64,000 bases of DNA from Shinella yambaruensis (lineage in GTDB: Bacteria > Pseudomonadota > Alphaproteobacteria > Rhizobiales > Rhizobiaceae), in the NCBI RefSeq assembly GCF_022899355.1, contig NZ_JALJCK010000001.1:410346-474345 (forward strand), written 5' to 3'. A program made the translations under genes and the position numbers. Below, in pieces: positions 1-8,998 of the stretch; position 1 is the first letter of the stretch; every line of letters starts with the position of its first letter. The notes under the pieces were generated by a model. That model worked only from the letters and a program-made list of their open reading frames with translations. It searched no databases and was not told where the DNA came from.

Positions 1-769
1 CGCGATGATGAACAACTTCGCCATCGCCATCTCGCTCGGCCTGCAGTACGGCGTGCCGCTGGAGGAATATGTGGAGGCCTTCACCTTCACCAAGTTCGAG
101 CCGGCCGGCATGGTGCAGGGCAACGACGCCATCAAGAACGCGACGTCGATCCTCGACTATGTCTTCCGCGAGCTTGCCGTCTCCTATCTCGGCCGCCACG
201 ACCTTGCCCATGTCGATACGTCCGATTTCTCCAACACGGCGCTCGGCAAGGGCATCCAGGAAGGCAAGACGAACCTGATCTCGACCGGCTGGACGCGCGG
301 CCACAAGCCGACGCTCATCCAGGGCGGCCAGGCTGGCGATCGCCCGCTCGCAGAGCCCAAGGGCGCCGCCACCGCCGCCCCGGCCAAGGCTTCGTCCGTC
401 AGCAACATCACCTCGTTCGCCGGCAGCGCGGCCCGCAAGATCGAGCCGGTGACGGCGATCTCCCCCTCCGAAATCGTCGCCTTCAAGCGCGACTACGAGG
501 AACGCGCCGCCGAATTCGCGGAAGAAGTGGCGGACGAGGCAGCCGAGGAGACGCCCGAAGGCGTGACCGCCCTCTTCTCCGACAAGGCCGCCGCCGAAGC
601 CGCCAGCGCCAAGGCCGACGCCAAGAAGCTGGAGAACGAGCGCCGCATGCGCTCCATCGCGCAGGGCTACACGGGCAACATGTGCTCCGAGTGCCAGAAC
701 TTTACCATGGTGCGCAACGGCACCTGCGAGAAGTGCGACACCTGCGGCTCGACGAGCGGCTGCAGCTGA
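1..769 (+). CDS. nrdJ: Vitamin B12-dependent ribonucleotide reductase, C-terminal part
   Basis: The gene runs in from the left edge, so only about the last 255 residues are present. The protein reduces ribonucleotides to deoxyribonucleotides with adenosylcobalamin as radical source (class II RNR, cytosolic). Seen: the end of the catalytic barrel ([20 protein letters not shown]), a long Ala/Glu/Lys-rich linker, and a cysteine-rich tail with CSEC and CEKCDTCG ending SGCS. That tail is typical of large alphaproteobacterial NrdJ proteins and is thought to shuttle electrons and bind metal. An inverted repeat follows the stop. Nothing is truncated on the right. Confidence 0.95.
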   Translation, partial: AMMNNFAIAISLGLQYGVPLEEYVEAFTFTKFEPAGMVQGNDAIKNATSILDYVFRELAVSYLGRHDLAHVDTSDFSNTALGKGIQEGKTNLISTGWTRGHKPTLIQGGQAGDRPLAEPKGAATAAPAKASSVSNITSFAGSAARKIEPVTAISPSEIVAFKRDYEERAAEFAEEVADEAAEETPEGVTALFSDKAAAEAASAKADAKKLENERRMRSIAQGYTGNMCSECQNFTMVRNGTCEKCDTCGSTSGCS

Positions 770-810
770 CCGCCGCCCTTCGCCACAGGACATGAGAAAC
801 CGAAGGCAAT

Positions 811-842
811 TCTGGCCAATCCGTGACGAAATTGGCCAGTTT
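811..842 (+). terminator. Hairpin after nrdJ, probable terminator
   Basis: A perfect 9-bp inverted repeat, CTGGCCAAT and ATTGGCCAG, with a 10-nt loop, is followed by a short TTT about 45 nt after the nrdJ stop. The T run is weak, so termination efficiency is uncertain. The rest of 843-1024 holds a second small inverted repeat (GTCCCGG/CCGGGAC near 928-955) and no gene. Confidence 0.5.
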
Positions 843-1024
843 CGAAGGAAAAAACGGCCAACAGGGTTTTGATGCGGCGCGACGGTCGAGAAGCCGACTG
901 ATTCACCGGATCAGATAACGCAAATGTCCCGGGCAACTTAGCGCTGTCCGGGACCACAAAACAAAAAAGGCAGGCAGGGATGAGGGAGTCACTTCAGATC
1001 ATTAGACCATAGGAATTCAGCAAC

Positions 1025-1690
1025 ATGCGCCAGATACCTAAGTTCGGATTTTCCGCTTTTTTGAAATTGATCAATTCCAATCCCAAACCACAGAAACGCC
1101 TTGTCCGTGATCGTTTTCGTCCGAGCACTGGCGGATATGATTTTCACAAAAGCCTCCGCCAACGCGTTCAGCGAATCGCGTTCGAAAACCTCGGTCTTCA
1201 GGAAGCGTTAGCGTCGACGACTGAGATCGGAAAAAAGGCCGAGCGTGAGTCGGCCATTCGCGGCCTTCGCCAATTCTTTGAATGGAGACAGAGGAACCTC
1301 GGCGACCTCTCCGCCTGCGAGAGTTTTCTATTCAGTAGTCCCAAGGGGCTTTTCAAGGGTGAGTTTACGCCGAACTTCCTCATCGAGCTGAACGGCCGTC
1401 GCACGGCGGTCCACCTTTGGAACACACGTCAAGCGTTGAGCGCCCGCCTGGTGAATGCGTCTCTTTGCATGGTAGCGAATCGTCATCCGCTGGAAGGCCG
1501 TCCCGATGACTTTGCTGTGCTGTCGTTGCAGGACGGGCGTCTGTTCAGATGGTCTGACGCGAACAAGGAAACGGCAGCGTTCGGCGAGAAATTGCTTGAG
1601 GTGCTTGATCTAGAGTTTGCAAATGCACGGCTTGAGTTTGGCTTACCGGGGGCGGTCGAAGGGGACGCGCCGGACACCCCGACCCCGTGA
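1025..1690 (+). CDS. Hypothetical protein, unrecognised, 221 aa
   Basis: I do not recognise this protein. It is 221 residues with a basic N-terminal third (many Lys/Arg up to about residue 65), a middle part containing RQFFEWRQRNLGDLSACESF, and a C-terminal part with alternating beta-like stretches (FLIELNGRRTAVHLW) and an acidic Pro-rich tail. No signal peptide or membrane segment is evident. Its codon use is AT-richer than its neighbours (many TTT, AAA, GAA codons), which suggests horizontal acquisition. It stands alone between nrdJ and a broken gene. The start at 1025 follows a weak AGGAATTC ribosome-binding region. Whether it is expressed cannot be judged. Confidence 0.6.
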   Translation: MRQIPKFGFSAFLKLINSNPKPQKRLVRDRFRPSTGGYDFHKSLRQRVQRIAFENLGLQEALASTTEIGKKAERESAIRGLRQFFEWRQRNLGDLSACESFLFSSPKGLFKGEFTPNFLIELNGRRTAVHLWNTRQALSARLVNASLCMVANRHPLEGRPDDFAVLSLQDGRLFRWSDANKETAAFGEKLLEVLDLEFANARLEFGLPGAVEGDAPDTPTP

Positions 1691-1734
1691 ACCGATTCGC
1701 TATGGACGGTTAAATTGTAAGGCGGACTGGCTCA

Positions 1735-2197
1735 TCACCTATCCTGCCTGGCCTTGCTTTTCGATTGGTGATGACAGGCCGCGCCCGGTCCGTTCCAGCC
1801 ATGATAGACCTCGCGGCTTTCGCCGGAGAAGACGTGCCGCGACAGTTTGATCTCCGCGACCAGCGGCGCATAGCCCTGGGTGAAGAGCGTGCGCAGCGAA
1901 CCTTGATGGACCCGCGAGGCAACGATGGTGGGTTCGAGATGGCGCAGTTCCACACGTGCCTCCATATTCCTCCGGACCCTCCACGGGCCGGCAGATCTGC
2001 CAGTCGAACGGCGTCCTGCCGTCCTTCGGCAGGCCATGAGCAATGAAGATCCAGGGGCCGGCGACGGTCAGCCCATAGTCGCCGACCGCCCCCTCGATGA
2101 TCGGCGCAAGCTGCGCCGCCGCCTGCCTGATCTCGGGAATGCGAAGGCGGCGCCGCATGCACAGCACCCACATGTCCGGTGTCTCGACGATGTTCAT
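1735..2197 (-). pseudogene. Frameshifted GyrI-like (effector-binding domain) small-molecule-binding protein
   Basis: Two overlapping minus-strand frames form one protein. Residues 1 to about 78 (MNIVETPDMWVLCMRR to VEGPEEYGG) are read from 2197; the rest (VELRHLEPTIVASRVHQGSL to SREVYHGW) is read one base out of phase and ends at 1735. The join falls near 1955-1975, around the GGAGG tract, and fits one extra base. The whole is about 150 residues, the size of GyrI-like/AraC effector-binding-domain proteins, which bind small hydrophobic compounds. The family assignment rests on general pattern (YGL-GPW, VHQGSL, GW). It is a recent pseudogene or a sequencing or assembly error; the intact coding on both sides favours a recent event. 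Confidence 0.6.
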
Positions 2198-2444
2198 GGC
2201 CCCTCCCGTTTCGACGCAGACCTATGCCCGCGATTGTTTTCGAGCAAGCAGCTCCCTGGAAAGCCATGCCAAACGTGAGGCCGAAAGGCGCAAAGGGCGG
2301 AAAATCATTTCAAGACGGCCAATCCCTCCCGCGAACCCGCGGGCCAGGCACGATGTCATTGCGATGCGGGAAAGGGCGGGTTACATGCAAGCCTCCCATT
2401 GCGGGAATCGACCTGCCCGTCCCGTGATGCAGAAGGAACAGTCG

Positions 2445-3437
2445 ATGCCGATAGCGCCGCTCAAGGGGCCGATCGCCCTTGCCTACCGCGTCCTCGTCCT
2501 GCCGGGCGTCATTGCCTATCTCTTCGCCGTCAGCATCGTCGTGCTCGCCGCCGACCGGTTCTGGCTCGTCGATCTTCTCACCTTCGCCTGGCCCTACATC
2601 ATCGCCACCGGCGCCCTGCTCGTCGTGGCCGCCCTGGTGACGCGGCGCCTGAAGGCGATCGTGATTGCGGGGGCCGGCCTTGCGGTCGCCCTGATCCCGG
2701 CGGCCGATGTGCCGACCGCCCGCGCCTCCGCCGCCGCAGGCGGCCTGAAGGTGCTGACCGCCAATCTCTTCGTCCGGAATGCGCAGGATCCTGCCGTCTT
2801 CATCGCGATGCTGCGCCAGGAAAAACCCGATATCGTCATCCTGCAGGAGACGACGAAGCGCTGGGAGGAGGCGCTTTCCGCCGCCGGCCTCTATGCCTAT
2901 GAAAGCAATTCGGATGTGCGCGAGCGCGATGCCATCAAGGTCTTCTCCGTCCTGCCGATCCGCTCGCAGACCGAATTGAAGCGCGCCTTCACCGAGGAGC
3001 GCGCCTACAAGCAGCCGCTCCGCCTGGAACTGGACATGCGCGGCAAGCCGCTCTTCCTCTACGCCTTCCATCCCGAAACGCCGCGCCGGCTCTGGCAGTG
3101 GCACGATCGCAATGCCTATCTCTCGGCGGCCGCCGACGCGGTGCGCGGCGACCTCGAGACGGCGCCGGTCATCGTCGCGGGCGACTGGAACACGCCGACC
3201 TGGTCGCCCTTCTTCCGTGCCTTCCTCAAGCAGGCGGGCCTTGCCTCCACCGCGGGCGGCTGGCTGCAGCCGGTCACGCGGTTCAGCCAGAAACTCGACA
3301 CGGTCGCCTATATCGGCGCCTCGATCGACCATATCGTCGTCTCGCCGGATATTTCCGTGCGGGCACGCCGCGTCGGTCCGAATTTCGGCTCGAACCATCT
3401 GCCCGTCATCGCCGAACTGGCGCTGCCGGAAACCTGA
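2445..3437 (+). CDS. Membrane-anchored endonuclease/exonuclease/phosphatase-family protein
   Basis: About 330 residues. Three hydrophobic segments fill the first ~90 residues (around AYRVLVLPGVIAYLFAV, LTFAWPYIIATGALLVV and AIVIAGAGLAVALIP). A C-terminal endonuclease/exonuclease/phosphatase fold follows: LTANLFV at its start, ILQETTKRW with the metal-binding Glu, GDWNTPTW (Asp-x-Asn) and GSNHLPV with the C-terminal His. The family hydrolyses phosphodiesters in DNA, lipids or inositol phosphates; the membrane anchor and lack of DNA-binding extras make the substrate unknown. The ATG at 2445 is chosen because AGAAGGA lies 7 nt upstream; an in-frame ATG at 2427 is possible. It stands as a single gene. 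Confidence 0.75.
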   Translation: MPIAPLKGPIALAYRVLVLPGVIAYLFAVSIVVLAADRFWLVDLLTFAWPYIIATGALLVVAALVTRRLKAIVIAGAGLAVALIPAADVPTARASAAAGGLKVLTANLFVRNAQDPAVFIAMLRQEKPDIVILQETTKRWEEALSAAGLYAYESNSDVRERDAIKVFSVLPIRSQTELKRAFTEERAYKQPLRLELDMRGKPLFLYAFHPETPRRLWQWHDRNAYLSAAADAVRGDLETAPVIVAGDWNTPTWSPFFRAFLKQAGLASTAGGWLQPVTRFSQKLDTVAYIGASIDHIVVSPDISVRARRVGPNFGSNHLPVIAELALPET

Positions 3438-3501
3438 CCCCCTCGCCCCTGAGGAAAAACACCCTATCTTAGGGGGCGAAGCCATTTCGAGGGAGACGAT
3501 C

Positions 3502-3672
3502 ATGCCGACGGAAAAGGACAGCCCCAAAGCGTCGCTCGAGGAGGAACGCGCCCGGCAGAAGCGGAAGTCGGCCGAAGCCGAGCAGGACGACTATCTGGAG
3601 GAGGCGCTGGAAGAGACCTTTCCGGCGAGCGACCCGATCGCTCCCGGCGAGGTGAAGGATCACGCCAAGTGA
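3502..3672 (+). CDS. Small charged conserved rhizobial protein, 56 aa
   Basis: A 56-residue protein, highly charged, with a basic Arg/Lys helix near residues 12-25 and the acidic block DDYLEEALEETFPASDP. A good ribosome-binding site (GGGAGA, 6 nt spacing) precedes the ATG. Short proteins with the LEEALEETFPASDP signature are, from memory, frequent in Rhizobiaceae and unnamed. No membrane segment or catalytic motif is visible. It lies 64 nt after the nuclease-like gene and 50 nt before a hydrolase gene in the same direction, so co-transcription is possible. Confidence 0.65.
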   Translation: MPTEKDSPKASLEEERARQKRKSAEAEQDDYLEEALEETFPASDPIAPGEVKDHAK

Positions 3673-3722
3673 GCAGCGATGCGGCGCATGCCCGGCCCTT
3701 GCCGCGAACGGCCTGACCGGCG

Positions 3723-4361
3723 ATGAGCACCGCATTCCTTTTCACCGGCCCGGACGATGCCGCCGTCACCCTGCTTCTTGCCCATGGCAGCGGCGCGCCG
3801 ATGGATTCGCCAGCCATGAACGCGGCAGCGGATGCCCTGGCGGCGGAGGGCCTGCGCGTCGCGCGCTTCGAATTCTCCTACATGGCCGCCCGGCGCACCG
3901 AAGGCAGCCGCCGCCCGCCGCCCAGGGCCGAGACGCTGAATCCCGAATTTCGCGCGGCCGTCGCGGATCTCGCCGCCACGGGGCGGCTCGTCATCGGCGG
4001 CAAGTCGATGGGCGGCCGTGTCGCCAGCATGGTGGCCGACGGGCTTCTTGCAGAAGGCCGCATCGCCGGCCTGCTTTGCCTCGGCTATCCGTTCCACCCG
4101 CCGGAAAAGCCGGCGCAGCTGCGCACGGCCCACCTCATGGCGCTCGCAACGCCAAGCCTCATCTGCCAGGGTACGCGCGATCCCTTCGGCACGAAGGACG
4201 AGGTGCCCGGCTACGGACTGCCGGAGCGCATCCGCTTCCTGTGGCTGGAAGACGGCGACCATGACCTCAAGCCGCGCAAGAGCGTTTCCGGCTTTACCGC
4301 CGCCGACCACCTCGCCACCATGGCCCACACCGTGAAGGCCTGGGCGGCAGGCCTCGGCTGA
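3723..4361 (+). CDS. Alpha/beta hydrolase of the KANL3/Tex30 type
   Basis: A 212-residue cytosolic alpha/beta hydrolase. Near residue 21 LLLAHGSGAPMDSP forms the oxyanion-hole loop. Near residue 92 GGKSMGGRVAS is the nucleophile elbow with Ser. A late Asp (GTRDPFGTKDE) and His (DGDHDLKPRKS) complete the triad. The length and the GKSMGG elbow match the small KANL3/Tex30-like group, whose substrates are mostly unknown. It is followed by a short convergent-free space and a secreted small protein. Start at 3723 is the first ATG in a region with only weak ribosome-binding sequence. Confidence 0.8.
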   Translation: MSTAFLFTGPDDAAVTLLLAHGSGAPMDSPAMNAAADALAAEGLRVARFEFSYMAARRTEGSRRPPPRAETLNPEFRAAVADLAATGRLVIGGKSMGGRVASMVADGLLAEGRIAGLLCLGYPFHPPEKPAQLRTAHLMALATPSLICQGTRDPFGTKDEVPGYGLPERIRFLWLEDGDHDLKPRKSVSGFTAADHLATMAHTVKAWAAGLG

Positions 4362-4460
4362 CCCCTGTTCCATGCGGAACAGCGCCTGAAACCGTCCCAT
4401 GCGAAGGTTCGGTCACTGGATGGAACGAACCATCCCGACCGAACCAGAGGGGACTTCGAC

Positions 4461-4637
4461 ATGCGCAATCTCATCCTTGCCGCCGCCATCGCCTTCACCG
4501 CCGCCGCCTCCTTCGCCGCGCCGTCGCAGGCCGGCTATTACAGCTACGGCTACCAGCCCGCCTGCTTCGTCAAGAAGATCAAGAGCTACGACTACTACGG
4601 CAACCTGATCATCAAACGCGTCCGCGTCTGCCACTAG
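4461..4637 (+). CDS. Small secreted protein, 58 aa
   Basis: A 58-residue protein with a clear signal peptide (MRNLILAAAIAFTAAASFAA, cleavage probably after SQA near residue 24). The mature part of about 34 residues is rich in Tyr and Lys (GYYSYGYQP, KKIKSYDYYGN) and has two cysteines, one in PACF and one in the last three residues, which could form a disulfide in the periplasm. GAGGGGA lies 8-14 nt upstream of the ATG. A strong terminator follows. Tyr-rich tiny secreted proteins of this shape are common in rhizobia; function unknown. Confidence 0.65.
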   Translation: MRNLILAAAIAFTAAASFAAPSQAGYYSYGYQPACFVKKIKSYDYYGNLIIKRVRVCH

Positions 4638-4704
4638 CCGGCGCCCCGATCAGGGGTCGATCGAAGCGTGGCCGCCGCTGGCAGACGGCCTCACGGACGC
4701 GACG

Positions 4705-4744
4705 AAGCCCGGATGCTCTCCCATGCATCCGGGCTTCTCCTTTT
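4705..4744 (+). terminator. Rho-independent terminator after the small secreted protein
   Basis: A 12-bp perfect stem, AAGCCCGGATGC paired with GCATCCGGGCTT, an 8-nt loop, then TCTCCTTTT on the plus strand. It ends the plus-strand transcript just before the convergent hydrolase gene at 4748. Confidence 0.85.
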
Positions 4745-4747
4745 CGA

Positions 4748-5692
4748 TTATTCGCCGCTCACCTGCCCGGCCCAGCTTTGCGCACCGGATTCGCCATCGA
4801 GGAACGGCAGGGCCGTGCTGACGAGTGCGGGGGCTGCAAAGGTCTCGTAGTGGGTGAGGCCCGGCAGGATGGCGAGACGGTTCTTCGCCATGTTCTCCCG
4901 CATCCAGCCGGCATCCCTCAGCCCGCCGCCGAGCTTCTGGTAGAATTCGACGATATGTTCCGGGCGGATCATGTCGCTGTCGCCGAAGATCAGCATGACG
5001 GGCATGGAGAGCTTTGCCACCGCATCGGAGGCGTCGTAATCGACGCGCATCGCCGCGCCCATCGCGTCGAGCAGCTTCGGGAATTCGGAAACATCCGGCG
5101 CGACGGCGGCATAGGACTTGTACATCGGCGTCTCCTTCATCATCTCCGCCATGGCTCCGGAGACCGCTTCCTGCTGCGGCAGCATTTCCGGGAAGAAGCC
5201 GTTCCTGGCGAAGGGCGCCGAGGCGATGACGAGGCGGCGCACCTTGTCCGGCGCGCCGGCGGCCATGTGCAGCGCCACGCCGCCGCCGAAGGAATAGCCG
5301 AGCACGTCGACCTGGTCGTAGCCCAGTTCCTCCACGAGCTCGGCCATGTCGGCGCCGATGGCGGCAATGTCGATCGGCCGCGTGCCGAGCAGCGTGCGGC
5401 CATGCCCCTGCAAGTCGACGCCGATCACCTGGCGGTTGTCCTGCAGCGTCTTGAGGTTGGCGCCGAACATCTCGATCTGGCCGAGGCCGCCATGCAGCAG
5501 GAGCAGCGGCTCGCCCTTGCCGCGGATCTCGTAATAGTAGTCGATGCCGTTCACCGTCAGGTGTCCCGCCTTGTCCGGCTTGCCGGCCTCGCCCTGCAAC
5601 GGGTTCTCGGCCACATCCTCCGCCTGCGCCGAAAGGGGGGCGAAGGCGGCAAGGGCGGCGGTCAGGAGGGTGATGATGGTCAGCTTCGGCAT
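4748..5692 (-). CDS. Periplasmic alpha/beta hydrolase
   Basis: About 314 residues with an N-terminal signal peptide (MPKLTIITLLTAALAAFAPL, cleavage after AQA). The hydrolase core shows LLLHGGLGQIEMF (oxyanion region), LGYSFGGGVAL (Ser nucleophile), LIFGDSDMIRPEH (Asp) and PGLTHYETF (His). It is therefore an exported esterase, lactonase or haloperoxidase-like enzyme of unknown substrate. The ATG at 5692 is preferred to one 42 nt upstream because GAGGAGA lies 6 nt before it and because it begins the signal peptide directly. It is a single gene, convergent with the small secreted protein. Confidence 0.8.
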   Translation of the reverse strand: MPKLTIITLLTAALAAFAPLSAQAEDVAENPLQGEAGKPDKAGHLTVNGIDYYYEIRGKGEPLLLLHGGLGQIEMFGANLKTLQDNRQVIGVDLQGHGRTLLGTRPIDIAAIGADMAELVEELGYDQVDVLGYSFGGGVALHMAAGAPDKVRRLVIASAPFARNGFFPEMLPQQEAVSGAMAEMMKETPMYKSYAAVAPDVSEFPKLLDAMGAAMRVDYDASDAVAKLSMPVMLIFGDSDMIRPEHIVEFYQKLGGGLRDAGWMRENMAKNRLAILPGLTHYETFAAPALVSTALPFLDGESGAQSWAGQVSGE

Positions 5693-5957
5693 GGTCCGTC
5701 TCCTCGGTTCCGGCCGGCGGCCCGCCGGCTTCATGCACCAAGGACGCGGCGGAGCGCGCCGCTCCGACAGGGTTCGTGAAATTTTCGGCAGACGCCTGCC
5801 AGCTGGATTCAGGTTCCTGCCGGATTGAATCCGCTTTCGGCGGCAACGGTTTGAAAAACCTGTTCTATTTCCGATCGGGCCGTTCGGTCGGCGCGGAAGG
5901 GAACATTAACCCGGCCATGCGAATATTAGCGCCGAACCAGATATATCCGGGAAGACG

Positions 5958-6275
5958 ATGGCACACAGCTTCTCCTACACGCACTACGACCTCGACATGC
6001 AGCGCGCCGGTACGGTCATCGAGATCACGCTCTCGGCCATCGCCAATGTGCGGCTGATGAGCCACGGCAATTTCGATCTCTTCAAGAATGCCCGCCAGCA
6101 CAAGTTCCTCGGCGGCGTCGCCAAGCAGTCGCCGATCCGGCTGAAAATCCCGGAAAACGGCCACTGGCATGTGGTGGTCGACATGGAGGGGCATCCCGGC
6201 AAGGCCGAATCGTCGATCAGGATCGTGCCAGCCGCCCCGCAGAAGCCCGTGCAGCGCTTCAGCGCCGCCTCCTGA
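5958..6275 (+). CDS. DUF1883 domain protein
   Basis: A 105-residue protein whose body (FSYTHYDLDMQRAGTVIEI to HWHVVVDMEGHPGKAESSIR) fits DUF1883, a small beta-rich domain found in Rhizobiales and sometimes fused to TIR domains. Here it stands alone. A soluble cytosolic protein is expected; no signal peptide is seen. GGGAAGA provides the ribosome-binding site. It is convergent with rarA, with only 15 nt between stops. The molecular role is unknown. Confidence 0.8.
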   Translation: MAHSFSYTHYDLDMQRAGTVIEITLSAIANVRLMSHGNFDLFKNARQHKFLGGVAKQSPIRLKIPENGHWHVVVDMEGHPGKAESSIRIVPAAPQKPVQRFSAAS

Positions 6276-6290
6276 CGGGCGCGGCGGGCC

Positions 6291-7598
6291 TCAGCCCCGC
6301 TCCCGGCGCAGCTTCGCCCACCATTCCAGCCGCTTCTTCAGCTCCCGCTCGAAGCCGCGCTCGGGCGGATCGTAGAAGGTTTTCCGCCCCATCTTCTCCG
6401 GGAAATAATCCTGCCCGGAAAAGGCGTCCGGCATGTCGTGGTCGTAGCGATAGCCGTCGCCGTAGCCTTCGCCCTTCATCAGCTTCGTCGGCGCATTGAG
6501 GATGTGCTTCGGCGGCAGCAGCGAGCCGTTTTCCTTTGCCGCGCGCATCGCGGATTTGTAGGCGGTATAGACGGCGTTCGATTTCGGCGCGGTGGCGAGA
6601 TAGACGCAGGCCTGCGCCAGCGCCAGTTCCCCCTCCGGCGAGCCGAGGAAATCGTAGGCATCCTTGGCGGCATTGCAGACGACGAGCGCCTGCGGATCTG
6701 CAAGGCCGATGTCCTCCACCGCCATGCGCACCATGCGCCGGCAGAGGAACAGCGGGTCTTCGCCGGCATCCAGCATGCGGGTGAGATAATAGAGCGCCGC
6801 ATCGGGATCGGAGCCGCGCACGGACTTGTGCAGCGCGGAGATGAGATTGTAGTGGCCGTCCTGCGACTTGTCGTAGACGGGGGCCCGGCGCTGCACGATG
6901 CGGAAGAGATCGTCCTGACCGAAGGTCTCGCCGGCGCGCGCAGCACGCCACACCTCCTCGGCAAGCGTCAGCACCGCCCGCCCGTCGCCATCGGCCATGC
7001 GCAGCAGCGAGGCGCGCGCCTCTTCGTCGAGCGGCAGCGGTTTTTCCTCGATCGCCTCGGCACGCTTCAGAAGCTCCTCGAGGCTCTGTTCGTCATGCGG
7101 CTTGAAGGTGAGCACGCGGGCGCGGGAGAGAAGCGCGGCATTGAGCTCGAAGGACGGGTTCTCCGTCGTCGCGCCGACGAGCACGATCGTGCCGTCCTCC
7201 ATGACCGGCAGGAAACTGTCCTGCTGGGCGCGGTTGAAACGATGGATCTCGTCGACGAAGAGCAGCGTCTGCCGGCCACCCATGCGGCGCTGGCGCGCGG
7301 CCTCGAACACCTTCTTGAGATCGGCGACGCCGGAGAAGATCGCCGAGATCTGTTCGAAGGCGAGCCCCGTTTCGCCGGACAGGAGGCGCGCCACCGTCGT
7401 CTTGCCCGTGCCGGGCGGGCCCCAGAAGATCATCGAGCCGAGCGAGCCGGCCTCGATCATGCGCGAGAGCACGCCGTCGGGACCCGTCAGGTGCTCCTGG
7501 CCGGACACTTCGCCCAGCGTGCGGGGGCGCAGGCGATCGGCCAGCGGCCGCTTTGCCGCCATCTCCTCCGGTTCACGCGGGGCGAAGAGGTCGCTCAT
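6291..7598 (-). CDS. rarA: Replication-associated recombination protein RarA (MgsA-type AAA+ ATPase)
   Basis: A 435-residue AAA+ ATPase of the clamp-loader-like RarA/MgsA/WRNIP1 family, which acts at stalled replication forks with SSB. Seen: Walker A GPPGTGKTT at residues 60-68, Walker B LLFVDEIHRF near 112-121, sensor-1 GATTENPSFELN, then the C-terminal tetramerisation region (LPPKHILNAPTKLMKGEGYG to YDHDMPDAFSGQDYFPE). Full length for the family. Its ATG overlaps the stop of the upstream degP-like gene by 4 nt (ATGA), showing translational coupling. Confidence 0.95.
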   Translation of the reverse strand: MSDLFAPREPEEMAAKRPLADRLRPRTLGEVSGQEHLTGPDGVLSRMIEAGSLGSMIFWGPPGTGKTTVARLLSGETGLAFEQISAIFSGVADLKKVFEAARQRRMGGRQTLLFVDEIHRFNRAQQDSFLPVMEDGTIVLVGATTENPSFELNAALLSRARVLTFKPHDEQSLEELLKRAEAIEEKPLPLDEEARASLLRMADGDGRAVLTLAEEVWRAARAGETFGQDDLFRIVQRRAPVYDKSQDGHYNLISALHKSVRGSDPDAALYYLTRMLDAGEDPLFLCRRMVRMAVEDIGLADPQALVVCNAAKDAYDFLGSPEGELALAQACVYLATAPKSNAVYTAYKSAMRAAKENGSLLPPKHILNAPTKLMKGEGYGDGYRYDHDMPDAFSGQDYFPEKMGRKTFYDPPERGFERELKKRLEWWAKLRRERG

Positions 7599-8998
7599 CG
7601 GAAGAACTGGCGGATGCGCTGGCCGTCACGCTCGATCTCGACGCGCCAGATGGACGGGTCCTCGTTGACGAGCGAGGCGAGGCTTTCGGTCGAGGCGACC
7701 TCGGTGCCGTTGAGCGCGATGATGATATCGCGCGGCTGGAGGCCGATGCGCGCCGCCGGCGAGCCGCGATTGACCTCGGTGACGACGACGCCGGCCGTGG
7801 TGCGGTTGGTCGGCATGCGCAGTTCCTCCGCCACGCGCGGCGAGAGGTTGGCGACGACCGCGCCGGAGAAGGGATTGCGGCCTTCGATCAGCCGCTCGTC
7901 GCGCGGCGTGGTCTCGGGCGCGCGGTCGAGCGAGAGCGTCAGGTCCTCTTCCTTGCCATTGGCAATGACGGTGATGCGCGCCGTGCCGCCGATGCCCACG
8001 GTGGTGAGGCGATAGCCGAGGGCGTCGGGATGCTCGACGGGAACGCCGTTGACGGCGGTGACGACCTGCCCGGGCTTCATGCCGGCCTTTTCCGCCGGAC
8101 TGCCGGCCTGCACCTGCGAGATGAGCGCGCCGCGGGCGCGATCCAGGCCGAGCGCTTCGGCGACCTCCGAGGTCACCGCATCGAAGGTGGCGCCGATGAA
8201 CGGGCGGTCGAAGGTGGCGCTGCCGTTTTCGGCGCTGGCGACGAAGGTCTTCACCAGGTTGGCCGGGATGGCGAAGCCGACGCCGTTCGAGCCGCCGCCG
8301 CGCGAGAAGATCGCGGTGTTGATGCCGATCAGCTCGCCGTTCATGTTGATGAGGCCGCCGCCGGAATTGCCGGGATTGATCGAGGCGTCCGTCTGGATGA
8401 AGAAGCCGAAATCCCCGGAACGGACCTGGTTGCGGGCAAGCGCCGAGACGATGCCGCTCGTCACCGTCTGGCCGACGCCGAACGGATTGCCGATGGCGAG
8501 CACGAGGTCGCCGACCTCGACCGCGTCGCTGTCGCCGAGCGGCAGGGCCGTGAAATCCGCATCCGCCTTGATCTTCAGCACGGCAAGGTCGACGCGCTCG
8601 TCCTTCAGCACCACGGTGCTTTCATATTCGCGGCCATCCGCCAGCGCGACCTTGATGTCGCTCGCGCCCTCGATGACATGGTTGTTCGTCACCACGATGC
8701 CCTTGGCGCCGACGATGACGCCCGAGCCGAGCGAGGACTGCTTTTCGCTGCGGTTCGGCATGCGCTGGCCGAAAAACTCCTCGAAGAAGGGGTCGCCGTC
8801 GAAGATCGAGCGGCGCTCGACGACGCGCTCGGCATAGACATTGACCACGGCGTTCTCGACCTGCTTGACCAGCGGCGCGAAGGAGAGCTGCATTTCCGTG
8901 CGCGATTGCGGCACGGTGCGCTCCTCGGCCATTGCGGGCGCCGCAAAGGCGAGAGCAACGGCAAGCGGGGCGGCAAGCAGGATGCGGACGTTCGGCAT
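7595..8998 (-). CDS. Do/DegP-family periplasmic serine protease
   Basis: A 467-residue HtrA protease and chaperone for envelope proteins. The signal peptide ends at AMA near residue 24. The trypsin-like domain carries the triad His107 (VVTNNHVIEG), Asp137 (VDLAVLKI) and Ser212 (NPGNSGGGL). Two PDZ domains follow (near residues 255-345 and 370-460; the second contains GSPAARIGLQPRDIIIALNG). Length and two PDZ domains fit DegP/DegQ-type proteins; which paralogue cannot be told. It is the first gene of a two-gene operon with rarA. GGAGAC lies before the ATG. Confidence 0.93.
   Translation of the reverse strand: MPNVRILLAAPLAVALAFAAPAMAEERTVPQSRTEMQLSFAPLVKQVENAVVNVYAERVVERRSIFDGDPFFEEFFGQRMPNRSEKQSSLGSGVIVGAKGIVVTNNHVIEGASDIKVALADGREYESTVVLKDERVDLAVLKIKADADFTALPLGDSDAVEVGDLVLAIGNPFGVGQTVTSGIVSALARNQVRSGDFGFFIQTDASINPGNSGGGLINMNGELIGINTAIFSRGGGSNGVGFAIPANLVKTFVASAENGSATFDRPFIGATFDAVTSEVAEALGLDRARGALISQVQAGSPAEKAGMKPGQVVTAVNGVPVEHPDALGYRLTTVGIGGTARITVIANGKEEDLTLSLDRAPETTPRDERLIEGRNPFSGAVVANLSPRVAEELRMPTNRTTAGVVVTEVNRGSPAARIGLQPRDIIIALNGTEVASTESLASLVNEDPSIWRVEIERDGQRIRQFFR

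Noticed and set aside
2097..2444. N-terminal extension of the nuclease-like protein upstream of 2445
   Set aside because: The extension overlaps the divergent GyrI-like gene, is Arg-rich without pattern, and the good ribosome-binding site lies before 2445.
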